64,000 nt of DNA from Arion vulgaris (taxonomy: Eukaryota > Mollusca > Gastropoda > Stylommatophora > Arionidae). A model generated the notes under the pieces. That model ran no database searches, was not told the DNA's origin, and was given only the letters and a program-made list of their open reading frames with translations. The stretch's first letter is position 1; every line of letters begins with the position of its first letter. The position numbers and the translations under genes were made by a program. The stretch is taken from contig CM036765.1 in the NCBI GenBank assembly GCA_020796225.1, positions 35,554,066 to 35,618,065 of the forward strand, read 5' to 3'. Shown here piece by piece: positions 1 to 10,699 of the stretch.

Positions 1-70
1 AGAGAATTCTGGAGGACTGTTGGGATGGGAAATTTCTGCTCAGGACAAGCTATTTCTAATGATACCAGCA
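1..70 (+). mobile_element. LINE-D 3' end (fragment cut by window edge)
   Basis: The first 60 bases translate to a C-terminal LINE tail (EFWRTVGMGNFCSGQA). The same ending recurs at 32370-32740, 53945-54225 and 49526-49690. In these copies the coding tail ends in an ACAAGCTA-like motif followed by a GATGAT-type simple tail. Only the last few codons are inside the window. Confidence 0.6.
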
Positions 71-360
71 AACGATTAGCAGAATCAGGTAAACTGCATT
101 CCTGTCTGACCTATATGTGGACAGTCATCTGTATTATATTATACAAGTTAGATAACATGTTTTTTCTCTGAACTGAAGCTGCCTACTACACTTAAATAAC
201 AATGAATTGTTACAAAAGAAAACAGGTTACAAAAGTAGACCCACTTTAAATCTTTCAATATTAATAGTAGATTTGTTAGACTATTAATTTTCTATATTAG
301 ATCAACTTTGCGTCAACGTCATTTTTTATCTATTTATTACTAAGCTTTTATTTTCAAATC
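71..360. other. Unrecognised AT-rich sequence
   Basis: I see no convincing coding frame, tRNA-like box or tandem structure between the LINE tail and the first array. Confidence 0.6.
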
Positions 361-840
361 AGTTCTCTATATCTTTAATTACTCTAAAACACCCACATAT
401 TGTTTACTCTATATCTAACTAGTCTCTAACCACACCCACATATTGTTTCTCTATATCTAACTAGTCTCTAAGCACACCCCATATTGTTTTCCTATATCTA
501 ACTAGTCTCTAACACACACCCACATATTGTTTTCCCTATATCTAACTAGTCTCTAACACACACCCACATATTGTTTCCCCCATATCTAACAAAGTCTCAA
601 ACCCACCCCCACATATTTTTTTCCCTATATCTAACTATTTCCCCAAACACCCACATATTTTTTTTCCCTATTTTAAACTAGTTCTAACACACCCCCAATT
701 TTTTTTTAAATTTATATCTAACAATCTCTAACGCACACCCCTTTATTGTTTTCCCTATATCTAACTAGTCTCAAACCACCCCCACATATTGTTTTCCCCT
801 TATCTAATTTTAGTCTCTAACGCAACCCAATTTTGCTCTA
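361..840 (+). repeat. Tandem array, about 42-bp unit, degenerate
   Basis: About eleven units begin TATATCTAACTAGTCTCTAA and continue into an ACACCCACATATTGTTTT-like second half. The left units are regular. Units right of about 590 carry many C-run and T-run changes and dropped bases. This looks like decay or uncorrected long-read error. Confidence 0.9.
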
Positions 841-1326
841 TTATTTACTAACCCTTTGGGTGCTTACATGATTTTTTTTTGAATATTTTACTAACCCTTG
901 ATAATTTTCTAACTACCCCAACATTGTATTAATCCCTGATGCCATTATTATCCCCTTCTTTGTATGTCACACCATGTTACGATTAGATCATTTGTTTTTT
1001 TAATATTTTATTTTTACATTGTAGGGTATTAAAGCTCTATTAAACCCTCTTTATAATCTTTTATTGGTTATATTAGAGCGTGTCGGTCATAGATTCAAAA
1101 CTTTTTCGTCCCACCACCTACTTTGCACAACCTAAACTTTGTAACGCCCTCTACATTATAACAGTTCCCCAACGCCCCCATATACACATGTATTTTCACT
1201 TTGACATAGAACATTGATATATATTTAATACATGGTCAATTTTCAAATGATTATATGCATGAAATAGAAAATGGATGAAAAAATGGATCATATAAGACGG
1301 GCATAGGATGAATTTAAATGCAGAAT
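841..1326. other. Unrecognised AT-rich sequence
   Basis: The array decays into AT-rich DNA. I see no gene, clear repeat unit or tRNA-like box before the SINE at 1327. Confidence 0.5.
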
Positions 1327-1518
1327 TCGCCCGTCTGCCCAGCGTGTTCGTAGCGCGTTGACTCAGGTGACTATCCTCTGGGGCGGGGGGTTTAAATTTC
1401 CCGGATGGCAGAAAATCCACAATTCCCAGATTTACGGGTTCGTGGCCCCGAACCAAAGGTTACGATGTCCATGGTACTGAGCCGAAGAGCTGAAACCCTC
1501 AGCTTCTGAGCGGAAAAA
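1327..1518 (+). mobile_element. SINE-1 copy (tRNA-derived)
   Basis: It starts GCCCGTCTGCCCAGCGTG, has the tRNA-like A-box region TAGCGCGTTG, a diverged B-box region, and a body containing GTTACGATGTCCATGG. It ends in a short poly-A after GAGCGG. Other copies are at 20198-20395 (minus), 24009-24208 and 25251-25451. This copy is the most diverged in the B box. Confidence 0.85.
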
Positions 1519-1910
1519 AAACAAAATGCAATCTTTAATGATTATTCAATCGCAAAATAAGGAAAATAATTTATTAACAAATATTTATTATTAATTTTTA
1601 AAGGGAGCCCCCGCCCCCTAATCTCCTGAAAAACTCCCCCCTCACCCCAAATTCTTCTAAACCCACTATCGCACCCTAGAACGCGCTTCAGCGCCCACTG
1701 GGGGAAATACCGCCCACTTAGGAAAGCATTGTGGGGCCCAAAAAACATGAAACAAGAATTAACTCCTTTCGCAACTAAAAGTTGAAGTAAGTTGTAAGAA
1801 TAAATTCAATCATTTACTTCGGGCGGACCTTATATATGCAGACTATTTTCTTTATAAATAATGTTATCACTACATATTGTTATCACTATTTATATATTGG
1901 AGTTTCTATT
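1519..1910. other. Unrecognised sequence with pyrimidine-rich stretch
   Basis: C-rich tracts occur around 1605-1700 inside otherwise AT-rich DNA. A 68-residue minus frame here has no recognisable motif. Confidence 0.5.
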
Positions 1911-3400
1911 TGTCTTCTATCATTTAGTAGTCAAGTTTATCAAGTATTAAACATCTAAGTCTTTTATCATTTAGTACTCAAGTTTATCTAAGTTTCAAGC
2001 ATCTAAGTCTTCTATCATTTACTAGTCGTTTATCTAAGTATTCAAGCATCTAAGTTTCTATAATTTAGTAGTCAAGTTATCAAGTATTCAAATTAAGTCT
2101 TTATCATTTAGAGTCAAGTTTATCTAAGTATCACATCTAAGTCTTTATTTAGCATCAAGTTTATCTAATTCAACACTAAGTTTATCATTTTATCAAGTTT
2201 ATCAAAGTATTCAAGCATCTAAGTCTTCTATCATTTAGTAGTCAAGTTTATCAAAGTATTCAAGCATCTAAGTCTTCTATCATTTAGTAGTCAAGTTTAT
2301 CAAGATTCAAGCTCTAAGTCTTCATCATTTAGTACTCAAGTTTATCTAAGTATTCAAGCACCTAAGTCTTCTATCATTTACTATCAAGTTTATCTAAGTA
2401 TTCACATCTAAGCTTCATCATTTTAGTCAAGTTTATAAAGATTCAAGCATCTAAGTCTTCTATCATTTAGTAGTCAAGTTTATCTAAGTATTCAAGTATC
2501 TATGTCTTCTATCATTTAGTACTCAAGTTTATCAAAGTATTCAAGTATCTAAGTCTTCTATCATTTACTAGTCAAGTTTATCTAAGTATTCAAGCATCTA
2601 AGTCTTCTATCATTTAGTAGTCAAGTTTATCAAAGTATTCAAGCATCTAAGTCTTCTATCATTTAGTACTCAAGTTTATCAAAGTATTCAAGCATCTAAG
2701 TCTCTATCATTTAGTACTCGTTTATCAAAGTATTCAAGCATCAAGTCTTCATCATGAGTAGCAAGTTTATCAAAGTATTCAAGCATCTAAGTCTTCTATC
2801 ATTTAGTACTCAAGTTTATCAAAGTATTCAAGCATCTAAGTCTTCTATCATTTAGTAGTCAAGTTTATCAAAGTATTCAAGCATCTAAGTTTTCTATCTT
2901 TAGTAGTCAAGTTTATCTAGTTTTCACATCTAAGTCTTCTATCATTTAGTACTCAAGTTTATCAAAGTATTCAAGCATCTAAGTCTTCTATCATTTAGTA
3001 GTCAAGTTTATCTAAGTATTAAACATCAAGTCTCTATCATTTAGTACTCAAGTTTATCTAAGTATTCAAGCATCTAAGTCTTCTATCATTTAGTACTCAA
3101 GTTTATCTAAGTATTCAAGTATCTATGTCTTCTATCATTAGTAGTCGTTTATTAAGTATTCAAGCATCTAAGTCTTCTAATTTAGTAGTCAAGTTTATCT
3201 AAGTATTCAACATCTAAGTCTTCTATCATTTAGTAGTCGTTTATCTAAGTATTAAACATCTAAGTTTCTATCATTTAGTAGTCAAGTTTATCAAAGTATT
3301 CAAGCATCTAAGTCTTCTATCATTTAGTAGTCAAGTTTATCTAAGTATTCAAGCATCTAAGTCTTCTATCATTTAGTAGTCAAGTTTATCAAAGTATTCA
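1911..3400 (+). repeat. Tandem array, 49-bp unit, about 30 copies
   Basis: The unit begins CATTTAGTAGTCAAGTTTAT and ends near CATCTAAGTCTTCTAT. It alternates TCTAAGTATTC and TCAAAGTATTC variants, and GTAGTC and GTACTC variants. Many units have one to five bases missing, for example around 2081-2200 and 2735-2760. Repeat V in minus orientation abuts the right end. Confidence 0.95.
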
Positions 3401-3403
3401 GCA

Positions 3404-3858
3404 ATATGTTACAATTCCAATTCACAGGAGGGGTCCGGTTGGGTAGATGCAGGTGCCTGTCTCTCATGCCAAAGATACTCGGTTTGCCTTCTAGGAGCCA
3501 TCGTGATATTTTTCCAGAGATCCCTAATCTCAGTGTAGGTGGGATCGAGTTGCTAGTCCATCGGAAACGGACGATAACAGTGGTCGCGTTGAAGTTGTAC
3601 GTAAATGAATCCTGGCAGTTCAAAATCGAGAAGTTCAGGCTGAAAGTTGTGAACGGACAAAATTCTTTTAAAAAAATAATTTTGTAATAATATTCGTACA
3701 ACTGTTTTTTACCATCTTTAAATTACATCGATGATCCGGGCCCGTGCAGGAGTTTGTGCACTCTCTGAGACCGTCCTGTTTAAGAAAAAGATCGGAGCAG
3801 CATGGTTACTCACCGAAGTGCAATGATGATGGTCCTATCAACCAGTCAACCAATCAAT
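3404..3858 (-). mobile_element. Dispersed repeat V, near full length
   Basis: Read on the minus strand, it starts with GATTGATTG and then the motif CATCATTGCACTTCGGTGAG. It aligns end to end with 22490-22920, including the shared block GGGATCTCTGGAAAAATATC near the far end. Partial copies lie at 13226-13440, 17781-17905 and 49826-49884. The family is about 430-455 bp. The 110-residue minus frame inside it is not conserved in the 22490 copy, so I treat it as non-coding. Confidence 0.8.
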
Positions 3859-3937
3859 CAATTATAACTTAATACAATCAACCAAGATATATTTATATAA
3901 ACTTTTGTTTATTTCTAACCCTTTTTTGAGTATACAG

Positions 3938-4029
3938 TATCAACGATGAGGGTCTCAATGGCGAAATGGTTAAGTCGTTGGATGTCGTACTGGGAAATAT
4001 CAACAAATTTATCCAACTAGATATGTCTG
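3938..4029 (+). CDS. Candidate internal exon, unknown protein
   Basis: A 92-bp segment is preceded by a T-rich tract ending TATACAG and followed by GTAAGT, both good splice signals. One frame is open throughout: one base, 30 codons, one base. It reads INDEGLNGEMVKSLDVVLGN followed by INKFIQLDMS, which looks protein-like. I do not recognise the family. A competing reading is that the GGGTCTC...TGG...GGTTAAG stretch is a tRNA-type A box like that of SINE-2, which would make this an old SINE head. A possible next acceptor is TTTTTCATTACAG at about 5399-5411. Confidence 0.3.
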
Positions 4030-4283
4030 GTAAGTCAGCTTAGTTATTTTACATTTCTTATCTGTGTTATTCTCGTGGTAAAATGTTTCTCTTTCTTTAT
4101 CTATAGTTCGTCTCTATGTCTCTCAGGCCTTTTCTACCCTTTGACAGGGCGCCAGTGGTTGTCTGGTCTTCTGTATTGAATGGCGCACCAATCACTTCCC
4201 TTATCTTCTTATTTATATTTCCTGTATATTATTAATGTCTGGTTGGGTGATCCAAATAAAATTTTTTGTTCCTAACGAATTCA

Positions 4284-5400
4284 GAGAATATTATAGGACC
4301 CATACATTGTAATGAGTAAGGAGTTGGCATACCAATTTAGCATAGAATATTATAGGACCCAGACATTGTAATGAGTAAGGAGTTGGCATACCAATTTAGC
4401 ATAGAATATTATAGGACCCAGACATTGTAATGAGTAAGGAGTTGGCATACCAATTTAGCAGAGAATATTATAGGACCCAGACATTGTAATGAGTAAGGAG
4501 TTGGCATATCAATTCAGCATAGAATATTATAGGACCCAGACATTGTAATGAGTAAGGAGTGCATACCATCTAGCAGAGAATATTATAGGACCCAGACATT
4601 GTAATGAGTAAGGAGTTGGCATATCAATTCAGCAGAGAATATTATAGGACCTAGACATTGTAATGAGTAAGGAGTGCATACCAATTTAGCAGAGAATATT
4701 ATAGGCCCCGGACATTGAATGAGTAAGGAGTGCAATACCAATTTAGCAGAGAATATTATAGGACCCAGACATTGTAATGAGTAAGGTGTGGGCATACCAA
4801 TTTAGCAGAGAATATTATAGGACCCAGACATTGTAATGAGTAAGGAGTGGGCATACCAATTTAGCAGAGAATATTATAGGACCCAGACATTGTAATGAGT
4901 AAGGAGTTGGCATACCAATTTAGCAGAGAATATTATAGGACCCAGACATTGTAATGAGTAAGGTGTGGGCATACCAATTCAGCAGAGAATATTATAGGAC
5001 CCAGACATTGTAATGAGTAAGGAGTTGGCATACCAATTTAGCAGAGAATATTATAGGACCCAGACATTGTAATGAGTAAGGAGTGGGCATACCAATTTAG
5101 CAGAGAATATTATAGGACCCAGACATTGTAATGAGTAAGTGAGTGGCATACCAATTCAGCAGAGAATATTATAGGACCCAGACATTGTAATGAGTAAGGA
5201 GTGGCATACCAATTTAGCAGAGAATATATAGACCCAGACATTGTAATGAGTAAGGAGTTGGCATACCAATTTAGCAGAGAATATTATAGGACCCAGACAT
5301 TGTAATGAGTAAGGAGTGGGCATACCAATTTAGCAGAGAATATTATAGGACCCAGACATTGTAATGAGTAAGGAGTGGGCATACCAATTTAGCAGAGAAT
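4284..5400 (+). repeat. Tandem array, 59-bp unit, about 19 copies
   Basis: The unit begins GAGAATATTATAGGACCCAG and ends near CATACCAATTTAGCA. Units differ by TTTAGCA or TTCAGCA and by AGTTGG or AGTGGG. A few have dropped bases, for example at 4560 and 5225. The last partial unit runs into TTTTTCATTACAG. I see no link to a known element. Confidence 0.95.
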
Positions 5401-5670
5401 TTTTCATTACAGTTAATCAAAGATCAGTATTTGATGTTCTTCACCTACGACGTCCGAATATTCACCAATATCACCAGTTGGAGAAGTTTTGTCTACATAT
5501 CTTAATATATGTTGTATATTGTTACAATGTTTTAGTCTTGTATTCTTGGTCATTTCAGATTTTATTTAGTGAATGTAGAACAAACTCAGTTTTCCATCTA
5601 TAATTATTTGAGGTACCATCTCTCTATCTATCTTGTACAATCATCATCATGTATATTTTCTAGCATTTTC

Positions 5671-6585
5671 TCACTTTCATTCTCTCTCTAGAAGGTTTCT
5701 ATGGAGAAGTGGTTAAGGCGTTTGCTTGTTGCTCACTTTCATTCTCTCTCTAGAAGGTTTCTATGGAGAAGTGGTTAAGGCGTTTGCTTGTTGCTCACTT
5801 TCATTCTCTCTCTAGAAGGTTTCTATGGAGAAGTGGTTAAGGCGTTTGCTTGTTGCTCACTTTCATCTCTCTCTAGAAGGTTTCTATGGAGAAGTGGTTA
5901 AGTGTTTGTTGTTGCTCACTTTCATTCTCTCTCTAGAAGGTTTCTATGGAGAAGTGGTTAAGGCGTTTGCTTGTTGCTCACTTTCATTCTCTCTCTAGAA
6001 GGTTTCTATGGAGAAGTGGTTAAGGCGTTTGCTTGTTGCTCACTTTCATTCTCTCTCAGAAGGTTTCTATGGAGAAGTGGTTACATGTTTGCTTGTTGCT
6101 CACTTTCATTCTCTCTCTAGAAGGCTTTCTAGGAGAAGTGGTTAAGGTTTGCTTGTTGCTCACTTTCATCTCTCTCTAGAAGGTTTCTATGGAGAAGTGG
6201 TTAAAGGGCGTTTGTTTGTTGCTCACTTTCATTCTCTCTCTAGAAGGTTCTCTATGGAGAAGTGGTTAAAGTGTTTGCTTGTTGCTCACTTTCATTCTCT
6301 CTCTAGAAGGTTTCTATGGAGAAGTGGTTAAGGCGTTTGTGTTGCTCACTTTCATCTCTCTCTAGAAGGTCATGGAGAAGTGGTTAAGGCGTTTGCTTGT
6401 TGCTCACTTTCATTCTCTCTCTAGAAGGTTTCTATGGAGAAGTGGTTAAGGCGTTTGCTTGTTGCTCACTTTCATTCTCTCTCTAGAAGGTTTCTATGGA
6501 GAAGTGGTTAAGTCGTTTGCTTGTTGCTCACTTATTCTCTCTAGAAGGTTTCTATGGAGAAGTGGTTAAGGCGTTTGCTTGTTGT
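5671..6585 (+). repeat. Tandem array, 62-bp unit, derived from SINE-2 head
   Basis: About fifteen units contain TATGGAGAAGTGGTTAAGGC followed by GTTTGCTTGTTG. That segment matches the tRNA-like head of SINE-2 at 21649 (TGGCTAAGTGGTTAAG, then CCTTTGCCTTGTGAG). The last unit runs directly into the SINE-2 body at 6586-6775. The array therefore multiplied the A-box half of a SINE together with upstream flank. Confidence 0.85.
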
Positions 6586-6775
6586 TCTGAAGGTTATTAT
6601 TTCGAAACCAGACAGCGACAGATGTGCAATTTATTTCATTAGATCCGCAGGATTGTTGCTGGAGCTATGGAGTTTGTGTTTTGTGCAGGTAGCGTGCCAT
6701 TTATGCTGACATGAACGGAGCCTTATGGGGAAACCCTGTTCAATGATGGCAATCCTTCGCCTTTAGACTCACACG
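6586..6775 (+). mobile_element. SINE-2 body (3' part of the SINE whose head is amplified)
   Basis: It shares GTTGCTGGAGCTAYGGAGTT, GTGCCATTTNTGCTGA and CAATCCTTCG with the SINE-2 copy at 21649-21905. The B-box region at about 6598-6611 (TTATTTCGAAACC) is recognisable but diverged. It continues without a break from the last unit of the 62-bp array. Confidence 0.8.
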
Positions 6776-6844
6776 TGATGCCTGTCCATCACGGGTGATG
6801 ATGACCACACAAATTTTCATCCAAGGGAATGTAGTTGCGCTATG

Positions 6845-7075
6845 TTTGTCTGTGTGTGCGTAGATGACTAGTGAGCCCGATACGGGCCCGAAATGTTCGT
6901 GTACAGTGTGGGCAAGGTATACTTGCACTTGTTGGAAGTTTTACTGCCTTTTTGTTTTGACGTCTTTGCTCCATCCGTGCTGTTCTATCTGCCTCGCAGG
7001 CCGAGGAACCGTGTCGAAGAAGTGTGCGCCAGGCTGATCTGTTCATGAGCAGCATTCTCCCAGTTGTTGACATCT
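6845..7075 (-). mobile_element. LINE-F 3' end: C2H2 zinc-finger tail
   Basis: The minus frame ends in CPHCTRTFRARIGLTSHLRTH, a C-X2-C-X12-H-X4-H finger of the kind found at the very C-terminus of some invertebrate LINE ORF2 proteins. Upstream residues (SACEADRTARMEQRRQNKKA) are the basic linker typical of those tails. A related tail is at 48735-48960. The copy is a 5'-truncated fragment without RT in the window. Confidence 0.65.
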
Positions 7076-7193
7076 ACACATGCAGGGAGGTCACCCAACG
7101 TACGCTCTATGTTAAGTAACTGAAACTGTTTATGAATAACATCACCATGCAAATACTTGCCACTAGAAACACAAAACATACATAATTAACTCT

Positions 7194-7500
7194 TCAACGA
7201 AGACAAACCATATGAAATTCATAAAAGAACAACAGATTACATGGTTTGGACACCTGTCAAGAATGCCCTGTTATCTCCTTCCACAGTGAGCCACACAGAA
7301 AAGTATAGCGAGTACAGAGCAAGAGGAAGACCACGCAAAAGATTGACGGCATCATAAACATCCTTAAGAAAATGAATAACAGCTTACAAAGTGCATTAGT
7401 ACAAGCAAGCACAAGATCACTCCCCACTCCCCACACCCCAACACTTCTATGCAGGAGTAAACAGTGGAAGAGAAGAAGGAGAAGAACCACTTGAATAAAT
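7194..7500 (+). mobile_element. LINE-B 3' end
   Basis: The translation shows FIKEQQITWFGHLSRMPC, then a broken ARGRPRKR-like stretch and the tail EEKKEKNH. It is nearly collinear with 21913-22250. This is the C-terminal region after the reverse transcriptase of an RTE-like LINE. Frameshifts make it a dead fragment. Confidence 0.75.
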
Positions 7501-7521
7501 TGTATTAAATAGGTACTTTAC

Positions 7522-7636
7522 CTTTCGCACCAGGAAACGAGTGACTGTTGTCATGGTGATCAGTTGGAACATTTCTTGGTTTAGTTTTCCCAGTTTTCTT
7601 GAAAATGACATAAGCAACTAGTGCTGCTATGGAGAG
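7522..7636 (-). CDS. MFSD4/NaGLT1-like transporter, exon (end of a membrane helix plus central loop)
   Basis: On the minus strand an acceptor (TTTTTTCCACTAG) precedes 115 bp that read LSIAALVAYVIFKKTGKTKP and then RNVPTDHHDNSHSFPGAK, followed by donor GTAAAG. The hydrophobic start completes a transmembrane helix. The charged, His/Asp-rich remainder fits the large cytoplasmic loop between the two six-helix halves of a major facilitator protein. It begins in phase 0, exactly matching the phase 0 end of the exon at 15364-15627, so the two join as ILGGLQ-LSIAAL. It ends in phase 1. No following exon was recognised between 1 and 7521, so the C-terminal half probably lies left of the window. It is a short exon, and the phase match and context are the main support. 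Confidence 0.7.
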
Positions 7637-7739
7637 CTAGTGGAAAAAACCCAAATGTTTAGTCACTATTTATTTATAAATATGATAAATAAAATCAAAG
7701 CTTCATTTATACTTAAACATGAATGAAACAGTATGTGAT

Positions 7740-8120
7740 AAAATGCACTGACTTGGACACTAGAGGGTGAACGAAAACGTGGGAGATCCAAAGCGACATG
7801 TAGAAGAGAAATAGATCAGGCACTGAAAACAATTAAACACAGCTGGTAAATAATATAGAGGACGGTTAAAGACAAGAGAAGAATGGCTTGTATTTATTGC
7901 TACATTAAGCACCAAGGGTGTCCCAGACAAGAGGGGATAAAATGGCGTGTATTTATTGCTACATTAAGAGCCAAGGGTGTCCCAGACAAGAGGGGATAGA
8001 ATGGCGTGTATTTATTGCTATATTAAGCGCCAAGGGCGTCACAGCCTTCAGATATAGAGAAGCATGGGGTGCATTTAGTGCTCCATTAAGCGCATAGAGA
8101 GAGAGAGAGAGTGTGTGTCA
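7740..8120 (+). mobile_element. LINE-C 3' end with internal 60-bp duplications and (AG)n end
   Basis: The frame reads ALTWTLEGERKRGRSKATCR and then KTIKHSW, matching the LINE-C tail at 57651-57960 (ALRWTPEGKRKHG). The last coding segment is repeated 2.7 times (7881-8043), and the copy ends in an AG run at about 8097-8115, as the 57651 copy does. It is decayed by stops and is 5'-truncated. Confidence 0.7.
7881..8043 (+). repeat. 60-bp tandem repeat inside a LINE-C tail, 2.7 copies
   Basis: The unit begins AATGGCGTGTATTTATTGCT and contains CAAGGGTGTCCCAGACAAGA. It corresponds to the C-terminal coding segment of LINE-C, so it arose by duplication after or during insertion. Confidence 0.85.
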
Positions 8121-8685
8121 CAAACTAAAGAGAGAAGAATGAAATATTCTAAAGGGAAAACAAATCTATAGACTAAACTATGTCAATCAATAAGTAATCA
8201 CGCAAAGTATCAAGTTAAGCCCAGCTTAAGTTAGTTCTTTTAGTGTATACATCTTACCAGAACATCAACAAATAAGCTGCTGTAATGCTATTAAACAACA
8301 ATTTTATAACTTCAAAAATCAATCTAGTATTAAATCTATTTTCTCGGACGAGACTGCATCTTCAAAACAGTCACTTAATCTGTTCTCCGTTGTTCCTTAG
8401 ATGCAGAGATCATGTTCAGTATATAACAAACAGAAATATTACAATTAAACAAACGCAAGAATCAAATCAAAGTTAACAGTTGGTAGTTGCATATTAGCTG
8501 TATACAGCTGCTGTAAATAATATCGATTTGTTCGTTTATAAAACATACTAAGTACTGTTGTTCAAGGTTTTATAGATTGGGATGCACTTAACGTATTGAT
8601 GTGGAGGCACGGGCGCAGTATGTCGATATCAATAGTAAAGTAATATTAATACAAATAATATATGAAATTTGAATAATGACTGAAA
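8121..8685. other. Unrecognised AT-rich sequence
   Basis: There is a short GT-rich edge, then AT-rich DNA. The small frame at 8285-8476 has no recognisable motif. It lies within the 7.7-kb intron of the transporter gene. Confidence 0.5.
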
Positions 8686-8689
8686 GTTT

Positions 8690-9090
8690 AATTCTTATTT
8701 TCCAGCCTTCACCCCTAGGGAAGCATAGGTCCGCAACCAAGACCTTTCAAGTCCCCTTCTATCCAATGCCATCTTATCCAGATCTCTTCACTCTCTCCAC
8801 ATTTTCTTGCATTCCGTCTTCAACTTCCGCCTCCAGGTGTTTCTGGGTCTCCTTTTACCTCTATTATCATGGAGGCTCCATCTGAGGGCATGTGTTGGAT
8901 TGCTGTCAGGAGGTCTACTTAGTGTGTGTCCTATCCATCACCACCTTCTGCCTCTTATTTCGTGTTTCACTTCCCGTTGTCTGGCTTTATCCCACAGTAC
9001 CCAGTTTGTGATCTTGTCATACCATCGGAGATGTAGTATCCTGTACAGGCAGCTATTGATGAATGTGTGCAACGTTTTGGTGTGAAAGTT
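8690..9090 (-). mobile_element. LINE-C 3' end
   Basis: The minus-strand translation reads TFINSCLYRILHLRWYDKIT, then RGRRWWWIGHTLSRPP, then THALRWSLHDNRGKRRPRNT and WRRKLKTECKKMW. This order (helical linker, WIGHTL, RGRPxxTWRR) is the post-RT C-terminus of RTE-like LINEs. At least one stop breaks it near the end. Plus-strand frames of 69 and 92 codons over it are shadows. Confidence 0.85.
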
Positions 9091-9362
9091 AAATTCCAAA
9101 GAAATATTATTCTTATATACGAGTAATTAGTGCGAAATTTGCCACAGTATATTCAATCTAGATAGATTCAGTACTGATGTTCAATGGGAATTTGGAATTC
9201 ACAGTACATTCAATATTACAGTTTTTTAATCATTAGTCAAGAAATATCATTCTACGCTACTTTTGTGTTTTGTTTACTATCAGATACGATACATGGACAC
9301 AGTGAACATATATATTTTCTTTGTATTTAATAAAAGAAAGGGAGCCGATATCGTAGTACTAG

Positions 9363-9490
9363 GCTAGTGTACATGCCTGTGAGCTAGTGTACATGCCTTG
9401 TGAGCATGTACATCCCTTTGGAGTAGTGTACATGCCTTGTGAGCTAGTGTACATGCCTTGTGAGCTAGTGTATATGCCTTGTGAGCTAGT
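9363..9490 (+). repeat. 21-bp tandem repeat, about 6 copies
   Basis: The unit is GCTAGTGTACATGCCTTGTGA with small changes. It has no evident relation to flanking elements. Confidence 0.9.
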
Positions 9491-9562
9491 GGTCTTGAAA
9501 TCATTTACATGTTTTCCAGTAAAGGTTTTCCATCTCTAACGGCTCTTAAGTCAACCAACATC

Positions 9563-9708
9563 ACATAGGTACCAGAGAATAATGAGAAATAAAGAAGACA
9601 TAGGTAACAGAGAAATAATAGAGAAATAAAGAAGACATAGGTAACAGAGAAATAATAGAAATAAAGAAGACATAGGTAACGAGAAATAATGAGAAATAAG
9701 AAGACAGG
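9563..9708 (+). repeat. Tandem repeat, about 35-bp unit, 4 copies
   Basis: Units contain GAGAAATAAAGAAGACATAG and GTAACAGAGAAATAAT. The length varies by single-base losses. Confidence 0.9.
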
Positions 9709-10319
9709 CCTAGTATCGTTGACCACCTCACCCATCGTATGTTGTTGGTCACATACAAACACGAATCTAATAACGTATTCCTCAATATACCTAACGACAC
9801 GAAACACTGGTTACTTATTTTTTACTCAATAAAACGCTACCGATTCTCCCAGACAGAAATACAAGTATAATTCCGTAGACGTTTATCCATCTTTTATAAA
9901 TGATTGTTTAATAAGTGCTGCAATATAGATCGCTGACAGATACAAAATATACTGTTCCTACTTTGAACTGAAACTACTGTGCTCCACTCCTTGGAAATTA
10001 AAATCATGTGGTGCCCAGCCCTTCAAAGCAGAGTTGACTAAGGTGTTTTATTGATTTGAAGCGATGAAATCATACAACGTAAAGAGTTGGACACAAATCC
10101 CGCTTATCAACAAATTCCTGCATAAATATGCTGTTGAAATTGTATAATTCCCGAGTTGGACGTTCGAAAGTTATATTTGCTTGCCACAAACACACACGAC
10201 ATCACGACATATGATATAATGATATCAATGACATCTGACTGATTGCTAGACAACAGATGATCAACATAATTGCCATTTGTGTTCGTCAGCATCAAATAGA
10301 TTGTGATAAACAAAACTTT
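9709..10319. other. Unrecognised intronic sequence
   Basis: AT-rich DNA without a recognisable coding frame or repeat family. It lies inside the 7.7-kb intron. Confidence 0.5.
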
Positions 10320-10625
10320 ACCACCCTAACAGTCCTGCGAAATTTCTCTCTCTCATAGTCCAAATGTTCTGCCTCTGCGCTGCTGCAGCGGTCATGCTCA
10401 AATCATCAGCTACATCAGGAATCCATCTTCTCTGTGGTCTTCCTCTTCACCTCTTTGTCGACATGCCTCCTTTTACAATGGTCTTCTCCAGCCCTTCGTG
10501 TCTCTATATATGTCTAAAATACCTAAATTTGCTCATTCGTATTTGTAGCACCAGTCATTTATTTTAAATTTTGAGTTCGTTCTGGATAGATCTATTTGTT
10601 CTCTTCTCTGATCATGGCATACGGA
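10320..10625 (-). mobile_element. LINE-D 3' end
   Basis: The minus frames give FxTYIETRRAGEDHC, then a broken RRxWIPDV segment, then EAEHLDYEREKFRRTVRVVK. It is collinear with 32370-32740 (TYKETRREGLEKTT, WIQDVTDSFS, TGHLVYERD). It is a dead 5'-truncated fragment. The plus frame of 67 codons is a shadow. Confidence 0.75.
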
Positions 10626-10699
10626 TGATTCTTCTATAACACGTATTCTGTGTTACCAGAAATAAAATCACGGACATTGAGCAAAACAGTCACAAAAGA

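Noticed and set aside
3369..3701. 110-codon minus frame as a host exon
   Set aside because: It lies within repeat V, and the other near full-length copy at 22490 does not keep the frame.
8676..9085. Plus-strand frames with hydrophobic and Cys-rich residues
   Set aside because: They are the reverse reading of a LINE-C tail that has clear motifs on the minus strand.
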